From Paenibacillus dendritiformis (GTDB taxonomy: Bacteria; Bacillota; Bacilli; Paenibacillales; Paenibacillaceae): a stretch of DNA of 64,000 nt. Shown here one piece after another: positions 16,296 through 24,514 of this stretch. The stretch is taken from contig NZ_AP025344.1 in the NCBI RefSeq assembly GCF_021654795.1, positions 2,294,501 to 2,358,500 on the forward strand. The letters run 5' to 3'. The number at the start of each line of letters is the position of its first letter. Positions within the stretch are counted from its first letter, which is position 1. The notes under the pieces were generated by a model, which saw nothing but the letters and a program-made list of their open reading frames with translations, was not told the origin of the DNA and did not search any database. Made by a program: the position numbers and the translations under genes.

Positions 16296-18392
16296 ATGGA
16301 TCTGAATCAATATTTATCCATGTTTATTGACGAAGCGAACGACCATTTGCAAGCATTGAACGAGAACATGCTGGAACTGGAGAACAATCCGGACGATATC
16401 GGCATCGTCCAGATCATATTCCGCTCCGCACACACCTTGAAAGGCATGTCGGCAACGATGGGGTTTGAAGATCTCGCGTCGTTGACCCACCAGATGGAAA
16501 ATGTGCTGGATATGATTCGCAACCATCAGCTGAAAATGGACGAATTCATATTCGATACGCTGTTCCGCAGTCTTGATTCGCTGGAGGCGATGGTGGCGGA
16601 CATTACGCAAGGCGGCGAAGGAAAAGCAGACGTGACGCAAATACTGGCCGCCTTGAAGTCGATCGAGACGGGAGAATACCGCACCGCGTCCTCGCATGAG
16701 AAGGAGGACGCGGGCGCCGGCGAAGAGCCGTCCGGCGAGACGCTGGATGAATTCCAGCGCAGCATCCTGGAGCAATCGCTGGAATCGGGGATGAACGTGT
16801 ATCATCTGCGCGTCCGCTTGCGGGACGATTGCGTATTGAAGGCGGTACGCGCCTATATGGTATTCCAGGTACTCGGCCAGCATGGCGAAGTGGTGAAGTC
16901 CACTCCGCCGGCACAAGATATCGAGCAGGACAAATTCGACTCCGAGTTTACCGTCTTTTTTGTAAGCACGACCGAACAGGGCGAACTGGAGCGCGAAATC
17001 AACCAAGTATCGGAGCTCGAATCCGTTGCGGTCGTCTCGATGAGCGCCGAAGATATTCGCGACTGGAACCGCCATGTGGAAGGCGTCATGAAGGCGGCCC
17101 AGGAGACGGCAGCCGCTTCGGCCGCTCCGGAGGCGGTCCAAGCGAGCCCTGCCCCGGCCCAAGAAGCGCCGAAGCCGGCTGCGGCCAAGCCGCGGGAGGC
17201 GGCCCGCGCGGGTGCGGGCAATGGGGCCAAGCCTGTGCAGAGCCGGACGATTCGCGTAGATATCGAGCGTCTTGATGTCCTGATGAATCTATTGAGCGAG
17301 ATGCTCATCGACCGGGTGCGGCTGGAGCAAATCGCGGGAGAATTGAAAAAATCGGAATTGACGGAGACCGTCGAGCATCTGGTCCGCGTCAGCTCGGACC
17401 TCCAGAACATTGTCCTGAAGATGCGCATGGTTCCGGTGGACACCGTATTCAGCCGCTTCCCGCGCATGGTGCGCGACTTGGCCAAATCGCTGGATAAGAA
17501 GATCGATTTCATCATAACCGGTGCGGAAACCGAGCTTGATCGTACCGTCATTGATGAAATCGGAGACCCGCTCGTCCACTTGCTCCGGAACGCGGTCGAC
17601 CATGGCGTCGAGCCGGTGGCCGAGCGCCTGGAGAAGGGCAAGCCGGAGACGGGGACGGTACATCTTCGCGCCTATCACAGCGGCAACCATGTCTTCATCG
17701 AGATCGAGGAGGACGGGCATGGCATTGACCGGGACAAGGTGCTGAACAAAGCGATCAAGAATGGGGTCGTCACGCAGGACAAGGCCGCCTCAATGACCGA
17801 CGAGCAGGTGTACCAGCTGCTGTTCTCCTCGGGCTTCAGTACGGCGGAGAAAATATCGGACGTCTCGGGACGCGGGGTCGGACTCGATGTCGTCAAGTCC
17901 AAGATTACGGCGCTCGGCGGCCATGTCGTCGTCGAATCGCAGTTGGGGCAAGGCACGAAGTTCATCGTCCAGCTGCCGCTTACGCTGTCCATCATGTCAG
18001 CGATGTTGTTCCGGTTGGGCGACGAGAAATACGCGATTCCGCTGACATCCATCGTGGAGACCGGCCTTGTCACGAAGGACAAAATCCGGCGCGTGCACGG
18101 CGGCATTCGTATGATCGATTACCGGGACAGCGTCATTCCGCTGCTGTCGCTAAGCGCTTTGTTCGATTGCCAAGGCTACTCTGATTTCGACGAAGACGAA
18201 GTGGAGATCATCATCATCAGCAAGGGCGATCGCCTCGCCGCGCTCGCCGTCCAGGAATTCATCGGCCAGAGCGAGATTGTGCTCAAGCCGCTCGGCAACT
18301 ATTTAAAGAACATCCCGGGCATCTCGGGCGCGACCATCCTCGGCGACGGCCAGGTGGCGCTCATCATCGATACGAATGCGTTGCTGAAATAA
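16296..18392 (+). CDS. cheA: Chemotaxis histidine kinase CheA
   Basis: CheA phosphorylates CheY and CheB in response to receptors. In the 698-residue protein the HPt domain has H46 in FRSAHTLKGMSATMGF. A CheY-binding P2 domain lies around residues 160-260. The dimerisation domain begins near RTIRVDIERLDVLMNLLSE. The ATPase domain has the N box HLLRNAVDHGVEP, EEDGHGIDRDK and GRGVGLDVVKS. The C-terminal CheW-like domain starts near AMLFRLGDEKYAIPL. An Ala/Pro-rich linker separates P2 and P3. The start has a GGAAGGGGGGG ribosome site. Confidence 0.97.
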   Translation: MDLNQYLSMFIDEANDHLQALNENMLELENNPDDIGIVQIIFRSAHTLKGMSATMGFEDLASLTHQMENVLDMIRNHQLKMDEFIFDTLFRSLDSLEAMVADITQGGEGKADVTQILAALKSIETGEYRTASSHEKEDAGAGEEPSGETLDEFQRSILEQSLESGMNVYHLRVRLRDDCVLKAVRAYMVFQVLGQHGEVVKSTPPAQDIEQDKFDSEFTVFFVSTTEQGELEREINQVSELESVAVVSMSAEDIRDWNRHVEGVMKAAQETAAASAAPEAVQASPAPAQEAPKPAAAKPREAARAGAGNGAKPVQSRTIRVDIERLDVLMNLLSEMLIDRVRLEQIAGELKKSELTETVEHLVRVSSDLQNIVLKMRMVPVDTVFSRFPRMVRDLAKSLDKKIDFIITGAETELDRTVIDEIGDPLVHLLRNAVDHGVEPVAERLEKGKPETGTVHLRAYHSGNHVFIEIEEDGHGIDRDKVLNKAIKNGVVTQDKAASMTDEQVYQLLFSSGFSTAEKISDVSGRGVGLDVVKSKITALGGHVVVESQLGQGTKFIVQLPLTLSIMSAMLFRLGDEKYAIPLTSIVETGLVTKDKIRRVHGGIRMIDYRDSVIPLLSLSALFDCQGYSDFDEDEVEIIIISKGDRLAALAVQEFIGQSEIVLKPLGNYLKNIPGISGATILGDGQVALIIDTNALLK

Positions 18393-18425
18393 CCGCTAGA
18401 TATCAAGTTATGAGGAGGAACGGTC

Positions 18426-18887
18426 ATGGCAGAGGATATGAAAGTCGTGGTCTTTATGTTGGGGACGGAAGAATATGGCGTCGAAGTGGAGAAAGTGAAG
18501 ACGATTGAGCGGATGATGCCGATTACCCGCGTGCCGAAAACCTATGATTTCATCAAAGGAGTCATCAATCTGCGTGGGGTCGTCATTCCGGTTATCGATC
18601 TGCGCGGGCGCTTCGGCTTGCCGGAGGTGGAAGCGACGGATCAGACGCGGATTATCATCGTGGCGCACGGCGATCTGGAAGTCGGCTTCATCGTCGATAA
18701 CGCGAGCGACGTCATCGACATTAACGAGGATCACATTGAGCCGGCACCGGAAATCGTGGGCGGCATTCAAGCGAAATATTTGCGCGGCGTAGCGAAATTC
18801 GGGGAGGACCGCCTTCTCATCATGCTCAATCTGGCCGAAGTGCTCAACAAAAGCGAAATCATTAAGCTTGAGCAACTAGAGGCATAG
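18426..18887 (+). CDS. cheW: Chemotaxis coupling protein CheW
   Basis: CheW links chemoreceptors to CheA. The 153-residue protein is a single CheW domain. It shows VVFMLGTEEYGVEVEKVKTI at the start, then ITRVPKTYDFIKGVINLRGV and VIPVIDLRGRFGL, the family core. A TGAGGAGGAAC ribosome site precedes the ATG. It lies between cheA and cheC, the order of the Bacillus operon. Confidence 0.96.
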   Translation: MAEDMKVVVFMLGTEEYGVEVEKVKTIERMMPITRVPKTYDFIKGVINLRGVVIPVIDLRGRFGLPEVEATDQTRIIIVAHGDLEVGFIVDNASDVIDINEDHIEPAPEIVGGIQAKYLRGVAKFGEDRLLIMLNLAEVLNKSEIIKLEQLEA

Positions 18888-18891
18888 CCCA

Positions 18892-19515
18892 GTGCATCTG
18901 TATGAACATCTGGGCGCCTTCAAGATGGATGTCCTCAAGGAAGTGGGGAATATCGGCGCCGGCAATGCCGCCACGGCGCTGTCCCGCTTGCTGAACCGGA
19001 CCATCGATATGAAGGTGCCCCAAGTGCGCCTGATGCCGTTTGATTGCATCGCCGACGAGGTGGGCGGTCCGGAGCAGGTGGTTATCGCGATTTATTTCCG
19101 GGTTGAGGGCGATGCGCCCGGCCATCTTTTCTTCATGTTCGATCCGGAGGCGGCCAAGATGCTGCTCTCCTATTTGGCAGCGGTGCCGCTGGAGGATGGG
19201 GAATGGTTTTCGGAGATGGAGATGTCGGCCTTGGCCGAGATCGGCAATATTTTGGCCGGCTCGTACTTGTCCTCGCTGGCAGACTTCACCCGAATGACGA
19301 TGTCTCCGACGGTACCTCAGCTTGCGATTGACATGGCGGGAGCGGTGTTGAATTACGGCATACTTCAATACGGGGAAATGGGAGACAGCGCGCTGCTCAT
19401 CGACACGAAATTTTTGGAAGGCTGCGACGAAGTGCAGGGCACCTTTTTCCTGATTCCCGATCCGGACTCTTTTTCCAAAATTTTTGCCGCCTTGGGAGTG
19501 CCTTTACATGATTGA
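18892..19515 (+). CDS. cheC: CheY-P phosphatase CheC
   Basis: CheC dephosphorylates CheY-P and works with CheD in adaptation. The 207-residue protein has the two conserved active-site helices, LKEVGNIGAGNAATALSRLL near residue 15 and LAEIGNILAGSYLSSL near residue 115, each with the E-x-x-N pair. It lacks the CheY-P-binding peptide and the FliN domain that FliY has. The start is GTG at 18892, four bases after cheW, with only a weak ribosome site. Its last bases overlap cheD. Confidence 0.94.
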   Translation: MHLYEHLGAFKMDVLKEVGNIGAGNAATALSRLLNRTIDMKVPQVRLMPFDCIADEVGGPEQVVIAIYFRVEGDAPGHLFFMFDPEAAKMLLSYLAAVPLEDGEWFSEMEMSALAEIGNILAGSYLSSLADFTRMTMSPTVPQLAIDMAGAVLNYGILQYGEMGDSALLIDTKFLEGCDEVQGTFFLIPDPDSFSKIFAALGVPLHD

Positions 19516-20002
19516 AGAGTCCACGATTGTCAAAGTAGGTATGGCCGATTTGAATGTATGCCGCATCGGAGCCATACGCACGACCGGGCTAGGTTCCTGT
19601 GTCGGATTCACGTTGTACGACCCCGTCGCCAAGATTGGGGGCATGGCTCATATTATGCTGCCTTCCTCGGCTATAGCGCGGGAAGGGACGGTCAATATCG
19701 CCAAATATGCCGATACGGCCGTTCCCGAACTGCTGCGGCGCATGGAAGCCGAAGGAGCCAGGCAGGCGAGACTGCAGGCCAAAATGGCGGGCGGAGCCCA
19801 GATGTTCGCTTTTACCTCCAACAATGAAATGATGCGAATCGGTCCGCGCAATGTGGAAATTTGCAAACAGCTGCTGGATCAATACGGGATTCCGTTGTTG
19901 GCGGAGGATACGGGCGGTTCATACGGGCGAACGATTGAATTGCGCTGTGATGACGGCGTTCTCCATATTCGAAGCGTTCAACAGGGAGTAAAGGAAATAT
20001 GA
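19508..20002 (+). CDS. cheD: Chemoreceptor glutamine deamidase CheD
   Basis: CheD deamidates glutamines on chemoreceptors and activates CheC. The 164-residue protein shows the catalytic cysteine in TTGLGSCVGFTLYDP and the histidine in KIGGMAHIMLPSS. The later KMAGGAQMF and NVEICKQLLDQYGIPLLAEDTGG blocks are typical. The ATG at 19508 overlaps the cheC stop by eight bases. An upstream in-frame ATG at 19484 is less likely, because the family begins close to IVKVGMADLNV. Confidence 0.94.
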   Translation: MIEESTIVKVGMADLNVCRIGAIRTTGLGSCVGFTLYDPVAKIGGMAHIMLPSSAIAREGTVNIAKYADTAVPELLRRMEAEGARQARLQAKMAGGAQMFAFTSNNEMMRIGPRNVEICKQLLDQYGIPLLAEDTGGSYGRTIELRCDDGVLHIRSVQQGVKEI

Positions 20003-20436
20003 CGATGAGAGGAACAATTCGTTGGAATTTCATAGTCGGAATCGTCGGGTTTGTCATCACTTTATTACTTTCTTGGAGCGGCAATTTATGGACAACCAGC
20101 CTGATTCGCGCGGCGATCGCCTTTGCCGCCTGGTTCGCGCTTGGCTTCGCGATCCGCTTCGCGGCGGGCGTGCTGGGCGAGCCTGGCGCCCAGGCGGCTT
20201 CGCCGGCGCCGAACGGGGAGGACAAAGGGAATCTGGTCGATATGACGACGCCGGATGAAAGCGATATGCTCCACGAGATGCTGCGAACGATGTCGAACGA
20301 GGAGAAGCCAACCGAGCGGGAAGACGATGACGGAACAGCATTTCAACCGTTAAACCCGCCCAAGCTCGTGACCAAAGAACCGCTGCCGGATGCGGGGCAA
20401 TTGGCACAAGCTGTTCGTCACCTGACACAAAAGTAA
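19999..20436 (+). CDS. Hypothetical membrane protein between cheD and sigD
   Basis: I do not recognise a named family for this 145-residue protein. Residues about 9-27 and 32-58 are hydrophobic and look like two membrane helices. The remaining 85 residues are acidic and polar, with a helix-like segment DESDMLHEMLRTMSNEE and a Pro-rich end. It overlaps the cheD stop by four bases, and sigD follows after 15 bases, so it is clearly part of the operon. ATG at 20005 is an alternative start. A role in motility is only inferred from position. Confidence 0.75.
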   Translation: MTMRGTIRWNFIVGIVGFVITLLLSWSGNLWTTSLIRAAIAFAAWFALGFAIRFAAGVLGEPGAQAASPAPNGEDKGNLVDMTTPDESDMLHEMLRTMSNEEKPTEREDDDGTAFQPLNPPKLVTKEPLPDAGQLAQAVRHLTQK

Positions 20437-20451
20437 GGAGGCTGACTGTCG

Positions 20452-21237
20452 GTGAGCGTTCAGAAAATCAAACCGTGCTCTCATTATGAGCTTTGGGAAC
20501 AGTGGAAGGATAATGGGGATGTCGAGGCGAAGAAACAACTAATCGAAATTCACTTGCCCATCGTCGAATTCGTCGCCAATAAGCTCGCCGCCGGGCTGCC
20601 CCGCAACGTCAGCAAGGACGATCTATCCAGCCACGGCGTCATGGGCTTAATCGACGCGATCGAGAAGTTCGACTACCAGCGCGGCCTCCAGTTCGAGACA
20701 TACGCCTCCTGGCGCGTGCGCGGAGCCATTTTGGACGGTCTGCGGCAGGGGGATTGGGTCCCGCGCTCGGTGCGGGAGAAGGCGAAGAAAATCGAGGAAG
20801 CCTACCAGCAGCTGGAGCAGCGGTATTTGCGGTCCGTATCGGATAGTGAGATGAGCGAATATTTGAATGTGACCGAGCAAGAATTCCAGGGGATGCTGCA
20901 TGACGTGAATATTATGTCCGTCTGCTCTTTGGAGGACCCGATCCGGGAGGATGAATCGGAGACGCGCCTGTCCCTATTGGTGGATGAAAAGGCGAAGAAC
21001 CCGGAAAGCAAAGTGAATGAGCACTACTTGAAGGAATCGCTTATCTATGGAATCGAGAAGCTGACCGAGAAGGAGCGGATGGTCATCTCGCTCTTCTACT
21101 ACGAGGATCTGTCTCTCAGCGAGATCGCCGAAGTGATGTCGCTGTCTCCTTCCCGTATTTCCCAGCTTCATTCCAAAGCGATTTTGCGTCTCCGAACGGC
21201 ATTGGAAAAGCATAAGAGCATGCTGCTGGAAGCGTAA
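20452..21237 (+). CDS. sigD: RNA polymerase sigma factor for motility, SigD (FliA family)
   Basis: Sigma-28-type factors direct transcription of late flagellar, chemotaxis and autolysin genes. The 261-residue protein has region 2 with KDDLSSHGVMGLIDAIEKFD and LQFETYASWRVRGAILDGLR, followed by QGDWVPRSVREKAKKIEEAY of region 3. Region 4 contains LTEKERMVISLFYYEDLSL, with the helix-turn-helix SLSEIAEVMSLSPSRISQLH. The start is GTG at 20452 with AAGGAGG about a dozen bases upstream. It lies near the end of the operon, as in B. subtilis. Confidence 0.96.
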   Translation: MSVQKIKPCSHYELWEQWKDNGDVEAKKQLIEIHLPIVEFVANKLAAGLPRNVSKDDLSSHGVMGLIDAIEKFDYQRGLQFETYASWRVRGAILDGLRQGDWVPRSVREKAKKIEEAYQQLEQRYLRSVSDSEMSEYLNVTEQEFQGMLHDVNIMSVCSLEDPIREDESETRLSLLVDEKAKNPESKVNEHYLKESLIYGIEKLTEKERMVISLFYYEDLSLSEIAEVMSLSPSRISQLHSKAILRLRTALEKHKSMLLEA

Positions 21238-21292
21238 ATGACAACTAGAGGGGCACGAAGGCAAACCGATAAAACCGAAAGGGGGATTTTTC

Positions 21293-22699
21293 GTGAGTAC
21301 GGCAGTGGCTTTGGAAGACTATGTAGAAGTTACGATTTCTGAGGACAAGCTATATGGCTATATTCAATTTGCCAAATTCGAGCCCACGTTTCAATGCACT
21401 GCGGAACAGCTGGAGACATTGCTTCACAGCAATAATATACGCTTCGGCATTCAGACGCGGGTACTCCAGGAGATTGCTTCGAATCCGCAAGCCTTTGCGC
21501 GCGGCGCAACGATGATTGCTCATGGGAAGGCACCCGTAGACGGTGAAGACGGCTCAGTTCGTCTCCTGGTACGCACGGGCAAGCAGGATCACAAGCCGGT
21601 TGAGCAGGAGGATGGAACCGTTAATCTTAAGGAAGTCAAGCAACTGGATAATGTAAGAAAAGGGCAGATGATTGCCCAGCGCATCCCTCCAACCGACGGC
21701 ATCCCCGGCATCTCCGTAACGGGAGAACCGATCAAGTCGAAGCGGGGACGCGACGCGAGATTCAAAATCGGGAAGAACGTCGTCGTCGATCCGGAAGAAC
21801 GAGCGATCTATTCCGCGATTGACGGCCTCGTCTCGCTAACGGACCGGGACAAGCTGAATGTCTTCCCGGTCTATGAAGTGAACGGGGATGTCGACTACCG
21901 GACAGGGAACATCGATTTTATCGGCACCATCGTGATTCGAGGCAACGTTCTAACCGGTTTTCGCGTCAAAGCGTCGGGCGATGTCCGCGTATACGGCGGC
22001 GTAGAAGGGGCACAGATCGAGGCCGACGGCTGCGTCGAGATCAGCGGAGGCATCATTGCGGGGAATAAAGGCTACGTCAAGGCGGGCACTCATGTAAAGT
22101 GCACCTTCATTCAGGAAGCGAACGTCTTTGCGGCGACCGATGTCATGGTCACGCAGAGCATTATGCATGCCACGATACGGGCAGGCAAGCAGGTCATCTG
22201 CCAAGGAACAAAAGGACTTATCGTCGGAGGCCTGATTCAGGCGGGAGAAAAGGTCATCGCCCGCACGATCGGCAACTCGATGTCCACCGCGACGACGATC
22301 GAGGTGGGCGTGCAGCCGGAGCTGCGGAACGAACTGATGGAGCTTCGCCACAAATTCAAAACTAGCCTGGAAAATTTAGAGAAAACGGAGAAAGCGCTTC
22401 GCATTTTGGATCAGATGGCGTCCGCAGGCCAACTGACGGGCGAAAAATTGGCGATGCGGATCAAGCTGACTTCCACCAAAAAGCAGGCCGTGGAGCAGCA
22501 ATCGGAGATGCGCGAGCGCATGTTCGAGATTGAGAAGATGTTGGAAGACACCGCTTCGGCTTCGGTCGATGTGTTCAATGTGATATATGGCGGGGCAAAA
22601 ATTGTAATCGGCCGCAACACGCGGTACGTGAAGGATGCCGCGAAGAGGGTCTCCTTCCGGATGCTAGACGGCGACATTACGATGTCTTCATATTTATAA
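21293..22699 (+). CDS. FapA-family (DUF342) polymer-forming protein
   Basis: The 468-residue protein belongs to the DUF342/FapA family, whose members are predicted to form a beta-helix. An N-terminal domain of about 100 residues is followed by the signature GISVTGEPIKSKRGRDARFK. A repetitive Gly/Val-rich part follows (about 170-340, for example GNIDFIGTIVIRGNVLTGF). A coiled-coil stretch at about 345-415 and a short C-terminal strand region complete it. The start is GTG at 21293, after AAGGGGG. The function in motility is not established; position after sigD suggests co-expression with the flagellar genes. Confidence 0.85.
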   Translation: MSTAVALEDYVEVTISEDKLYGYIQFAKFEPTFQCTAEQLETLLHSNNIRFGIQTRVLQEIASNPQAFARGATMIAHGKAPVDGEDGSVRLLVRTGKQDHKPVEQEDGTVNLKEVKQLDNVRKGQMIAQRIPPTDGIPGISVTGEPIKSKRGRDARFKIGKNVVVDPEERAIYSAIDGLVSLTDRDKLNVFPVYEVNGDVDYRTGNIDFIGTIVIRGNVLTGFRVKASGDVRVYGGVEGAQIEADGCVEISGGIIAGNKGYVKAGTHVKCTFIQEANVFAATDVMVTQSIMHATIRAGKQVICQGTKGLIVGGLIQAGEKVIARTIGNSMSTATTIEVGVQPELRNELMELRHKFKTSLENLEKTEKALRILDQMASAGQLTGEKLAMRIKLTSTKKQAVEQQSEMRERMFEIEKMLEDTASASVDVFNVIYGGAKIVIGRNTRYVKDAAKRVSFRMLDGDITMSSYL

Positions 22700-23117
22700 G
22701 GGTTAGCATTAGCTTGGGAGCGTGTAACGGGGCCGCTTCGTCATGCGTTTCGTCTCGGCTTGCTCGTGGCCGCTCATGCCTGGCGTGATGGTTGGCGGAT
22801 GACTGGCGCGGTGACTAGCATGGTGACTGGCGTGGTGACGAGTGGGATGACTAGCATGGTGACTGGCGCGGTGACTAGTGGGATGACTAGCATGATGACT
22901 GGCGCGGTGACTAGCATGATGACTAGCATGATGACTAGCGTGGTGACTAGTGTAGAGACTAGGGCCAAAACCCTGTCGGCCGCGAAGCAAATCCTGCATT
23001 TGTACAGCAATTTACGCCGATGAAACGGAATTTCGAAGAAATTGCTGCTATTTTACATCATTTTTACTCAAATTCTCTAGTTTATAAGCGATACGGTGAG
23101 AATTCCTGCATTTTCGG
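22700..23117. other. Gene-free stretch with minisatellite and palindrome half
   Basis: This stretch between the FapA-family gene and the insertion sequence has no convincing gene. It holds the 12-bp tandem array described separately. An A+T-richer segment of about 120 bases follows, with AAATCCTGCA (22989-22998) and ATTCCTGCA (23102-23110). Both have inverse partners on the far side of the insertion sequence. Open frames over the array are products of the repeat. Confidence 0.7.
22801..22962. repeat. 12-bp minisatellite, about 13.5 copies
   Basis: Consecutive 12-base units begin with GAC at 22801 and continue in register to 22962. Main unit types are GACTGGCGCGGT, GACTAGCATGGT, GACTAGCATGAT and GACTAGTGGGAT. 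Copies differ at a few fixed positions, mostly C/T and A/G changes, and the unit length is constant. A weaker copy precedes the array (about 22782-22800). A 12-base unit keeps a reading frame, giving Thr-Ser-Met-Met/Val style repeats on the + strand and Ser-His-His-Ala repeats on the - strand. Neither has gene-like flanks. Confidence 0.9.
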
Positions 23118-23190
23118 CTAGGCCCCCTATATCTGGAGTCATGTCCACCAAAAAAGATGCGTTCTTAGAATTGCTTCCTATTTCGCGTGG

Positions 23191-24186
23191 TTACACGGCC
23201 CGATGATATTTTGATCGGTCCTCCAGCGTCATGACCCACTTTGAGTATTCCGATGGTGACATGCTCTTTAGGCTACCATGCATTCTGCGGTTGTTGTAGA
23301 AATCCATGTAACGATCAAGTGCTTCATAGGCCTCTTCAAATGTCATAAATTCCGTCAGGCTGAACAGATCACGTTCGAGTAAGCTATGAAATGACTCAAT
23401 GTAGGCATTCATATTCGGACTGCGTGGCGGGATGCGTTCATGGACGATCTCCAGACTCTCGCACGTATCACCAAACAACTTGCTGACAAACTGAGGCCCG
23501 TTGTCGGTGCGGACGGTGGGCAACTCATCGCCGGGATTCAGGCGTTCTTGTAGCGCCCGGCATAGTGTCTGTACGACGTGCTTGGCCTCACACACGGAAC
23601 CCCGGTATTGTCCGACGACGACGCGGTCAAATACATCGATGATACTGAGCACGAAAAAGAAACGCTGGCGCCCAATCACGTACCCATATTTAATATCAAT
23701 TTGCCATAGCTGGTTCACCCCGGTTACCGTCCGGTTTCTCGGTACTCTTCGAGGATGTTTGCTTGTTTTCTTCCGTTGTTTCTGAAGAATTCCTAACTCT
23801 TTGCAAATGCGGTACGCCTTTTTCTTGTTTAGAATCAATCCACGTTGTCTGCGGAGGCACAGCGCCAAATTCTTATACCCATAAATGTGCTCTTCTCCTT
23901 CCAGGAGTTCGAGCATCCATTCTTTAATCTGTTCATCTGAAACTTTCCGGCCCGTATTCGTAGAGGAAAATCCAGGCACAGGACGCCCTTTTAGAGCGCA
24001 TGAAGCCTGTTCTTCGGTACTGGATGCCTCTCGTTTCTTCCGGCCATAGTACGTCGATTCGCGAACTTTCAGGATACGCAGAACTTTAGCTGCTGCATGC
24101 CCCCGCTTAATAAACGGTTCTGCTATTTCAAGTCTTTCAGATAAGCGGGGTTCTTCTTTTTTACGACTTCTCGTAGGATCTCGATC
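23191..24186 (-). CDS. IS3-family transposase OrfB (DDE integrase domain)
   Basis: This catalytic half of the IS3 transposase is normally made as an OrfAB fusion by -1 frameshifting. The frame is open from about 24186 down to the stop at 23191. A separate GTG at 23979 would give only 262 residues and miss conserved N-terminal sequence such as LKVRESTYYGRKKREASS. Catalytic acidic residues are seen in LWQIDIKYGYV, VRTDNGPQFVSK and NAYIESFHSLLERD, the D-D-E pattern of the retroviral-integrase fold. The C-terminal YNNRRMHGSLKSMSPSEY motif is typical of IS3 elements. The reading frame has no breaks. Confidence 0.92.
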   Translation of the reverse strand, partial: DRDPTRSRKKEEPRLSERLEIAEPFIKRGHAAAKVLRILKVRESTYYGRKKREASSTEEQASCALKGRPVPGFSSTNTGRKVSDEQIKEWMLELLEGEEHIYGYKNLALCLRRQRGLILNKKKAYRICKELGILQKQRKKTSKHPRRVPRNRTVTGVNQLWQIDIKYGYVIGRQRFFFVLSIIDVFDRVVVGQYRGSVCEAKHVVQTLCRALQERLNPGDELPTVRTDNGPQFVSKLFGDTCESLEIVHERIPPRSPNMNAYIESFHSLLERDLFSLTEFMTFEEAYEALDRYMDFYNNRRMHGSLKSMSPSEYSKWVMTLEDRSKYHRAV

Positions 24187-24443
24187 TCAAGCTCTTTTTC
24201 ACCCAGGAGCTTTTTTGCCTGCTCGAACTTTGCCTCTACCTCTTGAAGTCGACGGAGTTCTTGCAGATGCTCGTCTGCTGCGGGTATCTCCTCTTGGCTA
24301 ATTTCGTCACGGTGGTCTCTAACCCAAACACGTACCGTCTCCGGATGGACACCGTACATTCGGGCAAGTGTTCCCACCTTAATGCCGGCCATTGCTTCCT
24401 TTACAATTTGCAGGCGTTTTTCCTTGCTAAAGTGCTTTCCCAT
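24123..24443 (-). CDS. IS3-family transposase OrfA (helix-turn-helix)
   Basis: OrfA is the DNA-binding half of the transposase. The 106-residue protein has an N-terminal helix-turn-helix around KVGTLARMYGVHPETVRVWV. A leucine-zipper-like coiled coil follows (about residues 65-95) with KKLLGEKELEIEILREVVKK. Near its end, gtA AAA AAG on the - strand (plus 24156-24162) is a canonical -1 slippery heptamer that would move ribosomes into the orfB frame. Start is ATG at 24443 on the - strand. Confidence 0.92.
   Translation of the reverse strand: MGKHFSKEKRLQIVKEAMAGIKVGTLARMYGVHPETVRVWVRDHRDEISQEEIPAADEHLQELRRLQEVEAKFEQAKKLLGEKELEIEILREVVKKKNPAYLKDLK
24156..24162 (-). promoter_or_regulatory. Programmed -1 frameshift site A_AAA_AAG
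   Basis: On the - strand the orfA frame reads gta aaa aag, giving the heptamer A AAA AAG in the zero frame. A one-base step back continues directly into the open orfB frame (KEEPRLSERLEIAE). This is the known arrangement in IS3-family elements. Confidence 0.85.
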
Positions 24444-24514
24444 ACTAGTTGTCCCCCTCTGATAACAGCTTATAATATTGGAGCCGGAAGCTCCAGTTTA
24501 ATTAGGGGGCCTAG

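Larger units (their letters stand above)
23119..24513 (-). mobile_element. IS3-family insertion sequence
   Basis: The element carries orfA and orfB in overlapping frames on the - strand. Its ends are inverted: TAGGCCCCCTATATCTGGAG at the left, and at the right the complement of TAGGCCCCCTA-ATTAAA-CTGGAG. The first 11 bases match exactly, then CTGGAG matches after a small offset. If the 4-base CTAG on each side (23118-23121 and 24511-24514) is a target duplication, the element proper is 23122-24510, about 1.39 kb. CTAG is its own complement, so the exact ends are uncertain. Both reading frames are intact apart from the normal frameshift, so it may be active. Confidence 0.88.

Noticed and set aside
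22760..23023. Thr/Ser/Met-repeat or Ser/His-repeat small proteins over the 12-bp array
   Set aside because: The frames stay open only because the unit is 12 bases. There are no conserved flanks and no credible start signals.
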